Positions 40,409 through 50,584 of a stretch of DNA of 64,000 bases are shown here, piece by piece. Source of the stretch: Tritrichomonas musculus (Eukaryota; Parabasalia; Tritrichomonadida; Tritrichomonadidae); the NCBI GenBank assembly GCA_039105265.1, contig JAPFFF010000010.1, positions 5,332,001 through 5,396,000 on the forward strand, in the 5' to 3' direction. The notes beneath the pieces were generated by a model that was not told where the DNA came from, ran no database searches, and worked only from the letters and a program-made list of their open reading frames with translations. The stretch's first letter is position 1, and each line of letters starts with the position of its first letter. The position numbers and the translations under genes are program-made.

Positions 40409-41410
40409 TTACAAATTTTGTACAAATGGGGTTAATTCATCATTAGAATTTATTTTATTTTCGTTCTGTATTCCAAAAATAATAGAAACAAATAGAACAA
40501 TTAAACCAGTTATACTTAAAACTATATCAAAAAAGGAGTAATTACTCCATTCATTAAGAAATACAACTCCTACCAAAATTCCAATTATAATTTGCCCAAC
40601 ATTGGTATAGTTCGAAACAACTACTCCCAGTTCTCGAAGTACATAAAGAAAAGTAATTGAAGTTAAACAAGTATAAAATATACCTAGTATTATTATTAAG
40701 AAAAGTGCTGACCTATCAATCTGAGCTAGATAAAAAATAAATTGATTTAAACCAAAACAATAGACTCCATATACAAATGAATATATAAATGCTCCAAGTA
40801 ATTGAAACATACACAAAGCTGTATGATCAGGTTTTGATTGTGAGTATTTTACATAAACAGTTCCAAAGCCGAAAGAAACAGTTGAAAGAAATAGTAGAAA
40901 ATAATCAAACATGAAGACTGCATTTTTAGATTTTGAAAATTTCAAAGTTGGGATTGAAGTTAAAATGGTTCCAAAAACTGAAAGAAGCTGATAAAATAAT
41001 TTCTTTGCTGTGCATTTTTCATTAGATAGCAAAATATGACTTGCTAATAAAGAAAAAACTGAAACAAGAGGCTGCGAAATCTGAACTGCAATTGAAGAAA
41101 CTGATCTTTGCGAAATTGCAATTAATGAGTATGGAAATCCGTAATTGATGATACCACATAACATAGCCTTAGGAACATTTATTGATTGTGATGATAAAGA
41201 TTGACGGATATGGCGCATATAATTATTATCTTTGATAATATTAATTGTGAACACAAATATTGATGTTACTAAACCAAAAAAAAAGCGAACACAACTAAGA
41301 ACGATGGGATCAACAGTTTTTCTAATAATAGAAACAAGAGCAGAAGATGTTCCATATGCAATGCATAAAAAAATAAAAGCAATATAAGGCTTGAATTTTG
41401 ATTTATCCAT
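40409..41410 (-). CDS. DMT-superfamily (EamA-like) membrane transporter
   Basis: A 333-residue protein with about ten hydrophobic helices, in two halves as in the EamA/DMT fold. The first helix is YIAFIFLCIAYGTSSALVS. The second half ends with VVVSNYTNVGQIIIGILVGVVFLNEW, the usual helix-9/10 region with the conserved late Glu. The hydrophilic loop between the halves is at about residues 155-165. Substrates of this superfamily range from nucleotide sugars to metabolites, and no signature tells which. The ATG at 41408-41410 is clear; a shifted-frame hydrophobic stretch upstream is a shadow. Confidence 0.8.
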   Translation of the reverse strand: MDKSKFKPYIAFIFLCIAYGTSSALVSIIRKTVDPIVLSCVRFFFGLVTSIFVFTINIIKDNNYMRHIRQSLSSQSINVPKAMLCGIINYGFPYSLIAISQRSVSSIAVQISQPLVSVFSLLASHILLSNEKCTAKKLFYQLLSVFGTILTSIPTLKFSKSKNAVFMFDYFLLFLSTVSFGFGTVYVKYSQSKPDHTALCMFQLLGAFIYSFVYGVYCFGLNQFIFYLAQIDRSALFLIIILGIFYTCLTSITFLYVLRELGVVVSNYTNVGQIIIGILVGVVFLNEWSNYSFFDIVLSITGLIVLFVSIIFGIQNENKINSNDELTPFVQNL

Positions 41411-41614
41411 AAAATTTTAACAAAATCTTTATTGAAAAAGTCGTTTAACAATTTATCATAAAAATCGAATGAAGTTTTTATTAATATAATAATAACGAAT
41501 AACATACACTATAGGCTTCTAAAATATTTTCTTTTTTTCAAGCATTCTCTATTTTCTATAATAATTTATAAAATTATTTCAACATTAAATTTTTAAAAAC
41601 ATTATATCTGCTAT

Positions 41615-44600
41615 TTAGACAATTTGTTCATTCAATGCGAATCTTTTGAGAACTGAGGCCAAACCCTTGAGAATATCAACCGAAGGAGTTGGATCACGAG
41701 GAACAAGCTGAACTTGCATTTCGCCGGGCAAAGGTCTTTCAATAACTACTGGCAGAGGTACGGCTCTTGATCCTAAACTCAAGTCAATTAAAGGTTCCTC
41801 AGGGACATAATAAAGAATCTTCAAAAGGTCTCTACAATACTTAATTTTTAGTCTTCTTTCCTCAAATTCTTTATCTCCAACAACTTTTTTAGCAGTGGAC
41901 TGTTCTTGGTCATCATCTTTATTTTCATTATCTTCATCATCAGGGACGGCGAGCTCAATAAGTTTGTTACCGAGCTCAATAAGTTGTTCAGGATGCGTTG
42001 GGACACTTTTATTAAAATCAATTGCAAGTATTGAAAAGATACGATAGATGTTATTCAAATCATTCTTAGTTAGCTCATCGTTAGCCAACTTTAAATCGAG
42101 TGACTTGTAAGACTCATCCAGAGCTTTTAATTTATTCTTTTTTGTTGTTGACAAAAGACAAAGGATAGCGATTGTTTCCTCGATTTTTTCAGTAGAGCAA
42201 ATCAAATTCTTTATAACAAATGACGATGGATCCAAACCGTTTAGGATTTTTTCTATTGATGGGTTTTCAATGACATTTGAAATAAATCTTTTCCAATCTT
42301 TAATCAACGTATAATAAGAAGATTCGCAAATTGAAACGATCGAAGCATCTTGCATAGCGTACAAAAACGTCATATAAAAGTTTTCTGCATTCCAACTTAT
42401 TTCTTGTGATAAAGATCTTAATTTACAATTATCTATATTCCAATAAACAACTGAACAATGCTTAGCGCGAGAGTAAATATCACCAGCTTCAACAATAGTT
42501 TGAGTAAGATTTTCTGGAAGAGTATTGAGCGTATATGAAAAGGAGGAAAAGAAGGCGAAAGCGGGTGTTTGAACGATTAATGAAGAATTGTGAATATCGT
42601 TTATAATTGAGATGATAGATTTGAATTGAGGATTGGAAAAGTGGGTTTGTGAGAAAAACTTTTTCTGAGTTTCTTCATTTTTTTCTAAAGAATGACTAAT
42701 TTGATAAAGAGGCTCAGCAAGTTCAATCATTCTACCCATATCAAATTCTAAAACATCTGGGAGTGTGTTCAAAATCGGCTGCAACATGTTGCTAGCGATT
42801 CCAGCGTTACAAAATGCTTTGGCAACTGAAACACATGTAACAAAAAGGGCGAAATATATTGTTTGCGTGAAAAGGTATAAGTCTTGGTATTCATTTGTAA
42901 TTCTTAATGAGCAATCAAGAAGGATAGAGGCAATAGGATGACTAACTCGCTTTGATAACGATAAATAATTTTCGGCAACCAAACCAAGTTGATAATCAAT
43001 TTTCTTAGCAATCTCAATGAAATCGATTTTGCTCCATTGTGACCTTCCATGAATGAGAAGAATTGAGTGAATATAATTAATTGTAGCAAATAGATCAAGA
43101 GGTGCTATAGTGTTGTTCATGTATAAAAAGTAAATAATTGCACGACTAACACAAGAAATTCGTTGATAACTAGAATCTGAAGCGCATTGAAGTTGCCATC
43201 CGATGACAGTTTGCTTAAATTGACTTCGTGGGAGGTAAGATTGAATAAATACAATTGTTTCAGAAATTAGAGCATCTTCATTAACAGTTTTCTTGATCAA
43301 GTTACATGCATCTATCAAATATACTTCTGGAGGAAGGACTTCATCTTTTTCAGTAATGTCTTCTTCACATTCAGACTGTTTTAGAGTTAATTCTTTTTCA
43401 TTTTCAGATTCAGTAGGGTATGAATAATCAAATTGCAATTCAGATTCTGGAATACACGAAATTAAATTATCAATGTAAGAATCATCAGTGACTGCATCAG
43501 CTGAAGTCACAGATGCTAATTCAACATCACAATCTACAATTTTCTGTTGTTCAGGAGGATCAATTGGATTTAATCTTTTAAGACTTGAGGATAATTCAAG
43601 TGTTGGATGAAAATCAACATCTGTCAAATCAAGATCATCACGGTCGATAAAATTGAACGATGAAGTTTGAAATGCTGATACAGACATTGAACGGGTGAGA
43701 GTTGAATTTCGGCGCTTCCTGTGCTTATGATGCTTATGATCTTTTTTCTTTTGATTCTGAAGGTTTTCATGCTTTATGAAGTGAATAAGATTAGTAAAAA
43801 ATTGAGTAAATGGAAGTGGATTGACAAACGAAACAGGCCATTTGGTCACATTTCGGCTACCGTCGGGTTTCCTTTGCTTTTCAACAATTACAAATAAAAC
43901 ATTGGTCTTTTGAATCTGATATTTCTGAACTCGAGCAATTTCTACTTTGTACATAATAATGTGTGCTTTGCGCTCAAGAAGATATAAGAATTCACTATCA
44001 ATTGTTAGGAAATATTCTTTTATTGAACTTTTTGGATTATCTGGCAAGTTTGATTTTACTGCATATATAGGAATACCGAAAAATTGATATTGAACACAAA
44101 GCGCAATAAATGTTTTCTTCAGCTCAAGTGGAGGTTTTCCGTCATAATTTTTCATTTGCTTCACTGTATTTTTAACTTTCTTTCTTGAATCATAAATATA
44201 CTTAGGGAATATTTCTTTTTTCTTAGCTTTTTTCATAATCTTCTTTGCTTTTTCATAAGTTTCATATTTAATAATGAGATCAATTGCAATCAAATCAATA
44301 AATCTATAATTTTTATAAGAAAACTTAGGGTCATTGACAATTTCACGAGCTTGTCCGTATATAAAATTAACATCTGACTCTCTATTTATCTTAATAAAAG
44401 GTCTTAACCAAAAATAGCGCCTGAGATACACTTCAGTTATAAAAGGATCACACTCAATGATTGCTTTGATATTACTCATTGGAACATAACAATCTTTTTT
44501 CTTAAGATAAAGTGCATATGCAAGATGAGTTTGAAGTTTAAAACTAGAATGACATAAGCTTGCAATTATATCACCAACTGATTTTTTGGCATCATATTCA

Positions 44601-44914
44601 CGGAAAATTGAACGACCATCTGGAGATTTAACTGTTAAACATATTTTTGGAGGATAAGCTAATAAAGAAGCATCTTTGTTTTCTGAACATTTTGAAAAGT
44701 CTGTTTTTGATTCAATTATCCTATAACTAGTATAATTCTTTGATGGAAGTTTGGCGATTAGTATGAAATCCTCTTTAATTTGTGCGTTGTATTTATAAAT
44801 TAAGAGATTAATTATTTCTTTTCCAGATATTCCAAGAGGTAATTGACACGGTATAGGTACATTGACATTAATACCAAATACATAGGCCTTTATGGAAATA
44901 ACCTTTACAGACAT
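41615..44914 (-). CDS. FERM-domain protein, talin-like adaptor
   Basis: A 1099-residue protein. Two ubiquitin-like lobes (about 1-80 and 92-170; CLTVKSPDGRSIFREYDAKK) are followed by a FERM F2 helical lobe (WLRPFIKINRESDVNFIYGQ, and IDLIAIDLIIKYE) and an F3/PH-like lobe to about 385. This F0-F1-F2-F3 order is talin-like rather than ERM-like. A basic His/Lys stretch (about 393-407), an acidic Ser-rich linker, and a helical C-terminal half (about 530-1060) follow. It likely ties membrane phosphoinositides or adhesion receptors to actin. No I/LWEQ actin-binding end was recognised, so talin identity is not proven. Confidence 0.72.
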   Translation of the reverse strand: MSVKVISIKAYVFGINVNVPIPCQLPLGISGKEIINLLIYKYNAQIKEDFILIAKLPSKNYTSYRIIESKTDFSKCSENKDASLLAYPPKICLTVKSPDGRSIFREYDAKKSVGDIIASLCHSSFKLQTHLAYALYLKKKDCYVPMSNIKAIIECDPFITEVYLRRYFWLRPFIKINRESDVNFIYGQAREIVNDPKFSYKNYRFIDLIAIDLIIKYETYEKAKKIMKKAKKKEIFPKYIYDSRKKVKNTVKQMKNYDGKPPLELKKTFIALCVQYQFFGIPIYAVKSNLPDNPKSSIKEYFLTIDSEFLYLLERKAHIIMYKVEIARVQKYQIQKTNVLFVIVEKQRKPDGSRNVTKWPVSFVNPLPFTQFFTNLIHFIKHENLQNQKKKDHKHHKHRKRRNSTLTRSMSVSAFQTSSFNFIDRDDLDLTDVDFHPTLELSSSLKRLNPIDPPEQQKIVDCDVELASVTSADAVTDDSYIDNLISCIPESELQFDYSYPTESENEKELTLKQSECEEDITEKDEVLPPEVYLIDACNLIKKTVNEDALISETIVFIQSYLPRSQFKQTVIGWQLQCASDSSYQRISCVSRAIIYFLYMNNTIAPLDLFATINYIHSILLIHGRSQWSKIDFIEIAKKIDYQLGLVAENYLSLSKRVSHPIASILLDCSLRITNEYQDLYLFTQTIYFALFVTCVSVAKAFCNAGIASNMLQPILNTLPDVLEFDMGRMIELAEPLYQISHSLEKNEETQKKFFSQTHFSNPQFKSIISIINDIHNSSLIVQTPAFAFFSSFSYTLNTLPENLTQTIVEAGDIYSRAKHCSVVYWNIDNCKLRSLSQEISWNAENFYMTFLYAMQDASIVSICESSYYTLIKDWKRFISNVIENPSIEKILNGLDPSSFVIKNLICSTEKIEETIAILCLLSTTKKNKLKALDESYKSLDLKLANDELTKNDLNNIYRIFSILAIDFNKSVPTHPEQLIELGNKLIELAVPDDEDNENKDDDQEQSTAKKVVGDKEFEERRLKIKYCRDLLKILYYVPEEPLIDLSLGSRAVPLPVVIERPLPGEMQVQLVPRDPTPSVDILKGLASVLKRFALNEQIV

Positions 44915-45783
44915 GAAAGCGGAAGGAAAAACTTTCTAAGCTTTGAACTTTTTAAAGATATTCAAATTTTTTACATTTACAAATTACATATTTCTAAATC
45001 TTTTTAATCTTATAAATTTAAAAAATTAATTCTTTATCCTCATTAAAAAAAAACCCGCCAATTCAAATCATAAATCAAGAATATTCTGAACTTTATTTTA
45101 TTGTTTTTCAATTCTTATAAAAATAAAAAAATTGATTATATATTTCTACCGAAATATAATTAGCAAATCAAATACTTTATAATAAATATAATTGATATAT
45201 TATTTATAATGAATAAAAAAATCATTATTACTCTGATAATTAGATTTCTAATTAAGAAAATTGATCAATTATTATATAACAAATTAATAAACGAATTTAA
45301 TGAATACATTATGAGAAATCGCCAAAACATTATTAAACTTAAATGAATAAACATAAATGGCATAAATTTTTTTTTATGTAATAAAATTTTATTTTATTCA
45401 ATATATTCAATTTTGTTTTTTAATTTTCGCGTGTAAACTTACGGTTTATAAGAATTTATATCAAATATTGAATGATTTATTTTTTACACGCGAAAATTAA
45501 AAATCAAAGTTATTACTTGCAAAGGAGTCAACCTACAATAATTTCAAATAACAATTTAATATAATATGTAATATATTGTGAATTACAGACATTATAACAT
45601 AAAAATATAATCACTAAATAATTTTTATGTTGTTATCAGGTATTCATTTTTTATATTGTAATACCTATTACAACCATGCTAATATAGTTATTAATTTTGG
45701 AATTGAAAATGATTTTAAAACAAAAACTTTCCAATTTAAAAAAAGTATTTAAATAACAAATATAAAAGATACACTAATTTGCT
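44915..45783. other. Intergenic region with a GC-core hairpin
   Basis: AT-rich. 45416-45437 and 45483-45503 are 21-base inverted repeats (TTTTTAATTTTCGCGTGTAA and its complement) around a 45-base loop. No gene. The 3' side lies just after the PKB-like gene. Confidence 0.6.
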
Positions 45784-47187
45784 TCATAGTGAATCAGGTA
45801 AATTTGTTTCTATAGTTAAGTTTGGCTCAAAAGTAGATGGTGCAATTATTTCTCCATCACCAGTGAGGAAATTGCCATCAGATGTGAATTTACCAATACA
45901 TGTAAAAGAAAAGTTAGGAACAACGAATTTGTTTGGACTTGACACTGAATGTGGGAGTGAATCAAATGCTCTTTCTTGAGTAAATTCTTGATCAAAATTT
46001 TGAGTTGAAGAATGATCGGATAATTCTGGAGTTTTTGATGGTGAAATTTTCTTATTATATGCAGCATCGAAATCGAAATTATTAAAGAATTTCGATTTTT
46101 TAACGGTTTCAAAATTACCTCTTTTCTTCGGATCTTTTTCCATTAATGATGAAAGCAGCAATTTCAAATCTGGATCTGTATTATTTTCGAAAAACGGATC
46201 TCTACTTACTATATTCGAATACATTCTCTGTCTATTAGCTGATGCAAATGGTGGTTCGCCATAAAGCATTTCATAACCAACAACACCGACTCCCCACCAA
46301 TCAATTTCTTTTCCATATGGGTTTCTCCGTATAATTTCTGGTGCCATATAATCAGATGTTCCACAAAATGTTTTTGTTTTTTCTGCATCAAGTATAACTT
46401 TTGAAAGACCAAAATCAGTTAATCGAATATGACCATACTTATCGAATAATATATTTTCGGGTTTCAAATCACGATAAATAATTCCTTTTGAGTGAAGTTC
46501 ATTTATTGCTAGACTTAGTTCAGCTATATATAGTTTGACATCTTGTATTGGCAAAGGCCCGCATTTGAGCAAATGAAATAAGTCACCACCTGGCGCATAA
46601 TCAAGACATAGATAAAATTTCGTATCTGTTTGAAAAGCATATTTAAGTGAAATTATAAATGGGTTGTTGATAGATGCTAAAATTGATCTTTCATTTAAAA
46701 TCGTTTGAATTTTGTTTTCTCTGACAAGACGTTTTTTATGCACAGTTTTAATGGCAAATAATTCTTGAGTATCTTTTTGCTGGCACAACATGACTTTTCC
46801 ATATTCACCTCTTCCTAAGACAGATAGAATATTAAACATTTCCATTGACATAGATTGATTTCTAAATGAACATGCACGAAGATCTAAAATCCATTCCATC
46901 ATTAAATTTGCTGTTTTTGCTTGAAGGAATATAAGATCATTATTTCCTAATTGCGAAATCTTGAATTTGTTGCTAGAAGTATCTATAATCTCGGTACAAA
47001 CAGATGAATTTATAATTAATTCGATTTCTGGCTTTTTTTCACCTTTCTTTTTATAAATGAAAAATTTGTTTCCGATGAGGATACAGTATTTTTTAATCCA
47101 AAACCCCATAATGCCTTTTTTTTCTAAAATTCCTTCAATGGTTGCTTGACTTTCACAATCATTGGTATTGGCATTAGTTAAATTCAT
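45784..47187 (-). CDS. PH-domain AGC kinase (PKB/AKT-like)
   Basis: A 467-residue protein. A PH domain (about 15-106; GILEKKGIMGFWIKKYCIL, with the C-terminal helix Trp99) precedes an AGC kinase domain (117-373): GRGEYGKV (125-132), K147, E166, YRDLKPEN (D240, N245), DFG (258-260), and the activation loop KTFCGTSDYMAPE with T273 at the PDK1 site. The tail ends near NFSFTCIGKF, which resembles the AGC hydrophobic motif with a Thr in the phosphosite position. This is the layout of AKT: recruitment by PI(3,4)P2/PIP3, then activation by PDK1. Phosphoinositide control ties in with the 5-phosphatase gene in this window. The ATG at 47185-47187 sits within TTATCATGAATTT, so the initiator may overlap it. 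Confidence 0.9.
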   Translation of the reverse strand: MNLTNANTNDCESQATIEGILEKKGIMGFWIKKYCILIGNKFFIYKKKGEKKPEIELIINSSVCTEIIDTSSNKFKISQLGNNDLIFLQAKTANLMMEWILDLRACSFRNQSMSMEMFNILSVLGRGEYGKVMLCQQKDTQELFAIKTVHKKRLVRENKIQTILNERSILASINNPFIISLKYAFQTDTKFYLCLDYAPGGDLFHLLKCGPLPIQDVKLYIAELSLAINELHSKGIIYRDLKPENILFDKYGHIRLTDFGLSKVILDAEKTKTFCGTSDYMAPEIIRRNPYGKEIDWWGVGVVGYEMLYGEPPFASANRQRMYSNIVSRDPFFENNTDPDLKLLLSSLMEKDPKKRGNFETVKKSKFFNNFDFDAAYNKKISPSKTPELSDHSSTQNFDQEFTQERAFDSLPHSVSSPNKFVVPNFSFTCIGKFTSDGNFLTGDGEIIAPSTFEPNLTIETNLPDSL

Positions 47188-47537
47188 GATAACAGATTTT
47201 AAACTTTTTCAATATTACACTGAAAAGTTAAGAGAAATTTGAAAAACAAAATTTTTCAAGGAAAAATACAAAGTTAAGGTCAAAAGAAAAACATATTTTT
47301 TTTGATTAACATGAAGTTTAAAAAACTATAAATATAATTTATATGCTATTATTTATTATTAAAATTTAATATTTAAATTGTAAATATTAAAAATAAAACA
47401 TTAAGCAAAATAAATTAAAAAATATAGATTTAAATGGATTGAAATTTCAATGAATTTGAAAGAGATAATGGAATTTCAAATAGTCGCTAAAACGTTTTTT
47501 TAAACGCACATATCGAGCTTTCCAATTGGCTTTTCAA
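47188..47537. other. Divergent promoter region, PKB-like / TTLL
   Basis: 350 AT-rich bases with no gene. Initiator-like TTTTCAAATGG overlaps the TTLL start. Confidence 0.4.
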
Positions 47538-49754
47538 ATGGAAAAAGATAAAAAGAAATCATCTAAAAAACCTAAATTTGTTTGGGCCAATCTCTCGAAT
47601 ACCCATTATATGTCAGTTAGACAATGCATTGAAGAAATGGGATATCAAATTACTGATTCTGAGTACAAAAACATGATTTTATGGTGTGATGCAGGTGGCT
47701 CAATTGAAACCGCATCAACTTTACAACCATGGCAGTTTTATAATCATTTTCCTGGAATTTGGTCAATTGCACGTAAAGTTGAACTTGCTCGAAACTACGA
47801 AAGGATGTATCGAATAATTCCAAAAATCATGGATTTCCATCCCAAATCTTTTCTTTTACCAGGACAATTTTCTGATTTAAAAACTTACATGCTTTCAATT
47901 CCGAAGAAAGCGGACAGAACATTTATAATTAAACCTGATAGGGGCTCTCAAGGACGTGGAATTATTTTGGTTCAAGACCCAGATGATCTTGACGAATATT
48001 GCGATATGTCTGTTGCTCAACAATATATTGATCCATATCTCATAGATGGATATAAATTTGATCTTAGAATTTATGCTTTACTAACTTCAGTTGATCCATT
48101 ACGAATTTATATTTACCAAGAAGGAATGGCTCGATTCTGTACTGAACAATATGTACCACCAAAATCGTCAAATCTTGAACAAGTTTATTCACATTTAACA
48201 AATTATTCATTAAACAAGAAGAACGATCATTTTCAACAACCAGAAAACGCAGAAGAGGCTGATTGTGGAAGCAAGCGATCATTAACATCAGTTTACAAAT
48301 ATATAACTAAAAATGGAGGTGATGTTTCAATAATTCAACACGAGATTGAATCTATAATTCGTAAAACAATCGGTTTAATTCAACCTCTTTTATCAAACAG
48401 TTATCATACAGCTATAAACAGCAAAGATGAAAAATCACGATGCTTCGAAATTCTCGGTTTTGACATATTACTTGATTCCAATCTCAAGCCTTGGCTTCTT
48501 GAAGTTAATTGCATGCCTTCACTTGCATGTGATTCTCCATTTGATACACAATTAAAATTTGGTGTCATCAAAGGCACATTGAAAATTCTAGATTTAAATC
48601 CGAACTTTAAAAAACGAGTTCTTGCACGTCAAAAAGCCATTACCCAAGTAAGAATCAGTGGATCGACCAAAATCAAAGTACCGGAGCTCTTTGATCCTAA
48701 AATTGAAACCGAGATATCAAAGACTACAATGTGGAAGCAAATATATCCGTTAGAAGCCGATAACGATCTCAGCAACACAAAAAGTGAATCCGATACCAAA
48801 ACATCTAATCGAAAATCGAAGAAAACAGAAAATAACGAAGAAGAAGACTCAGAAAACATAGACTCAGAAAAATTGAATTCAGACGGTTATGTCATGGAAC
48901 TTTTGTTAGAAAAAGCTCGCCAATATCCAGTTTGCGCCGCCATTGAAACAACAGCATCACGAGCACGTAAAGAAGCCGTTCTTCAGCAAATAAAACAATT
49001 CGAACAAAATCAGAACCAAAATTGCCCACAAAATGCGACAAATAAAACCGCCGCTGCAGCCAACCGTAAACGGACTTCAAACGGGACTCGAAATGGAAGT
49101 CGTACTGAGACCTCCAAAGATTCTAAAAAGAAACTTAAACCGCTTCCTCGAGTTGCAGGTCTCTCTACAAAGCCTCGACAAACGACTCGAAATGATTCGA
49201 GAATTTCGAATTCAAACTCAAACTCGAGTCAAGAAGCGGCAAAGATTGTCAACGAATTCTCCGATTTGCCGATGAATAACATCGACGAATGCGAAGAAAG
49301 AGAGCGAATTAAAAACATCAGAAAACAAGCTTTTCTCGCTTCTTCAACAAATCTGCTTCAGAACATAAAATCATTGCTGCAAGAACAGCTGCTGATTTCA
49401 ACTCAACAACAACTGAAATTGCAAGAGCAGAAAAAAATTCAGCAGAAACAAAAAATGCAGCAACAAATGCAGATCCAGGTGCAGCAGCAGGGACAGACGG
49501 TGGAGACACAGTCACCAAAATACTCACCAGGCTCTGCCGCCTTTAAGTACGCACAGAACCCGTTCAATAACCAGCAGCCTCAAAACGCAGGAATGCCGCA
49601 GATCCAGATTCATCAGATACAGATTGCTTCCAATCAGCAGCAGATTCAACAAAGTCGTCCGAGAAATCAGTTTCCTTACTACAACGCTTACTCGCCGCAG
49701 CAAATTCAAAGAAAAAGAGTTTTGTATCCCGCACAGCAGCAGGCTTTGAAGTAG
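47538..49754 (+). CDS. Tubulin tyrosine ligase-like polyglutamylase (TTLL)
   Basis: A protein of 738 residues from the ATG at 47538 (an upstream in-frame TTG is not a likely start). The TTL domain covers about 15-385, with ATP-grasp blocks FIIKPDRGSQGRGI (about 130), DLRIYALL (about 175), VYSHLTNYSLNK (about 218) and LLEVNCMPSLACDSPFD (about 322-340). The layout is closest to TTLL6/TTLL13 glutamylases, including the SHLTNYSLNK block. It adds glutamate chains to tubulin of flagella, axostyle or costa-associated microtubules. The C-terminal half is basic and low-complexity, turning Gln-rich (LQEQKKIQQKQKM) from about 620, which may bind microtubules. The GC content rises in this half. Confidence 0.9.
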   Translation: MEKDKKKSSKKPKFVWANLSNTHYMSVRQCIEEMGYQITDSEYKNMILWCDAGGSIETASTLQPWQFYNHFPGIWSIARKVELARNYERMYRIIPKIMDFHPKSFLLPGQFSDLKTYMLSIPKKADRTFIIKPDRGSQGRGIILVQDPDDLDEYCDMSVAQQYIDPYLIDGYKFDLRIYALLTSVDPLRIYIYQEGMARFCTEQYVPPKSSNLEQVYSHLTNYSLNKKNDHFQQPENAEEADCGSKRSLTSVYKYITKNGGDVSIIQHEIESIIRKTIGLIQPLLSNSYHTAINSKDEKSRCFEILGFDILLDSNLKPWLLEVNCMPSLACDSPFDTQLKFGVIKGTLKILDLNPNFKKRVLARQKAITQVRISGSTKIKVPELFDPKIETEISKTTMWKQIYPLEADNDLSNTKSESDTKTSNRKSKKTENNEEEDSENIDSEKLNSDGYVMELLLEKARQYPVCAAIETTASRARKEAVLQQIKQFEQNQNQNCPQNATNKTAAAANRKRTSNGTRNGSRTETSKDSKKKLKPLPRVAGLSTKPRQTTRNDSRISNSNSNSSQEAAKIVNEFSDLPMNNIDECEERERIKNIRKQAFLASSTNLLQNIKSLLQEQLLISTQQQLKLQEQKKIQQKQKMQQQMQIQVQQQGQTVETQSPKYSPGSAAFKYAQNPFNNQQPQNAGMPQIQIHQIQIASNQQQIQQSRPRNQFPYYNAYSPQQIQRKRVLYPAQQQALK

Positions 49755-49935
49755 AAATCAATTCTCTTTTTAATTTTTTTTTTGTTTGTTAATAAAAATC
49801 TCGAAATATTGATTTTACATCTTTTGTTGTCGATGCACTGAAAGTTAACCGTTTCAGGCATTCATTTTTTTTTTTTTTTTTTTTTTTTCAGAAAAAAATT
49901 CAGCAGTTGGGGATAAATCAACCTTAGATTAACCG
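49755..49935. other. 3' flank with poly-T run
   Basis: A run of about 23 T at 49867-49889. No gene. Confidence 0.6.
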
Positions 49936-50085
49936 AAATTTGACATCGATTTCCATACTTAAACTGTGCCTCACAATTATCATCATCAGCTGCCTTTTTC
50001 AGGTATAACAAGGCTTGATTAATAATATCACCTTTCTTCTGCAGACTTTTATTCTCAAGGGTTCCCGCTAGAATTGTAGACTGCA
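49936..50085 (-). pseudogene. Sel1-repeat gene remnant
   Basis: The minus-strand frame here has no ATG start, but residues reading ALLYLKKAADDDNCEAQFKYG match a Sel1-like repeat (A..YL+.AAD.G...AQF.YG). The frame then runs into filler and the poly-T/A tract. Sel1-repeat proteins are adaptor-like helical repeats and common in protists. This is a single leftover repeat. Confidence 0.6.
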
Positions 50086-50584
50086 CAAATTTTAGTTATA
50101 CTTGTAGTTATTTCGTATAAGTACTTAAAAATATTTTATTTTTTTTTTTAGAAAAGTTTTATCATTATTTATAGCAAGAATACTTATCTACATCAAGTAA
50201 TTGTAGAACATTTTTTCTCATTCAATTATTTTTCAAAGATTCCTTATTTATGTTTTAATTTCTTTAATTAAGTATACAGTTGATAATAAAATTAAAGAAT
50301 GCCTACCAATAACTCTAATAAAGTAGATTCATATCTAGATCGATTTGTCTATTTTTGAAGTTCTTTTATACTATAAGAATTTTCAAAAAATCTAACTTTG
50401 CTAAAATAATTGAAATCTGGATCAAATGATTTATAATACTATCAACCTTTTCTTTTGCAATAACACAGACAATTTGATTAAAATCTTCTTTATGACATAT
50501 TTTAATTTATGACAAAAATCATTTTCAATTTAAAAAGTTTTTCTAAGATTAAAAATTCTCAATTTTAAAATAGAATTGATTTTC
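50086..50584. other. Gap upstream of the helical-protein gene
   Basis: AT-rich, with no gene or RNA recognised. Confidence 0.4.
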
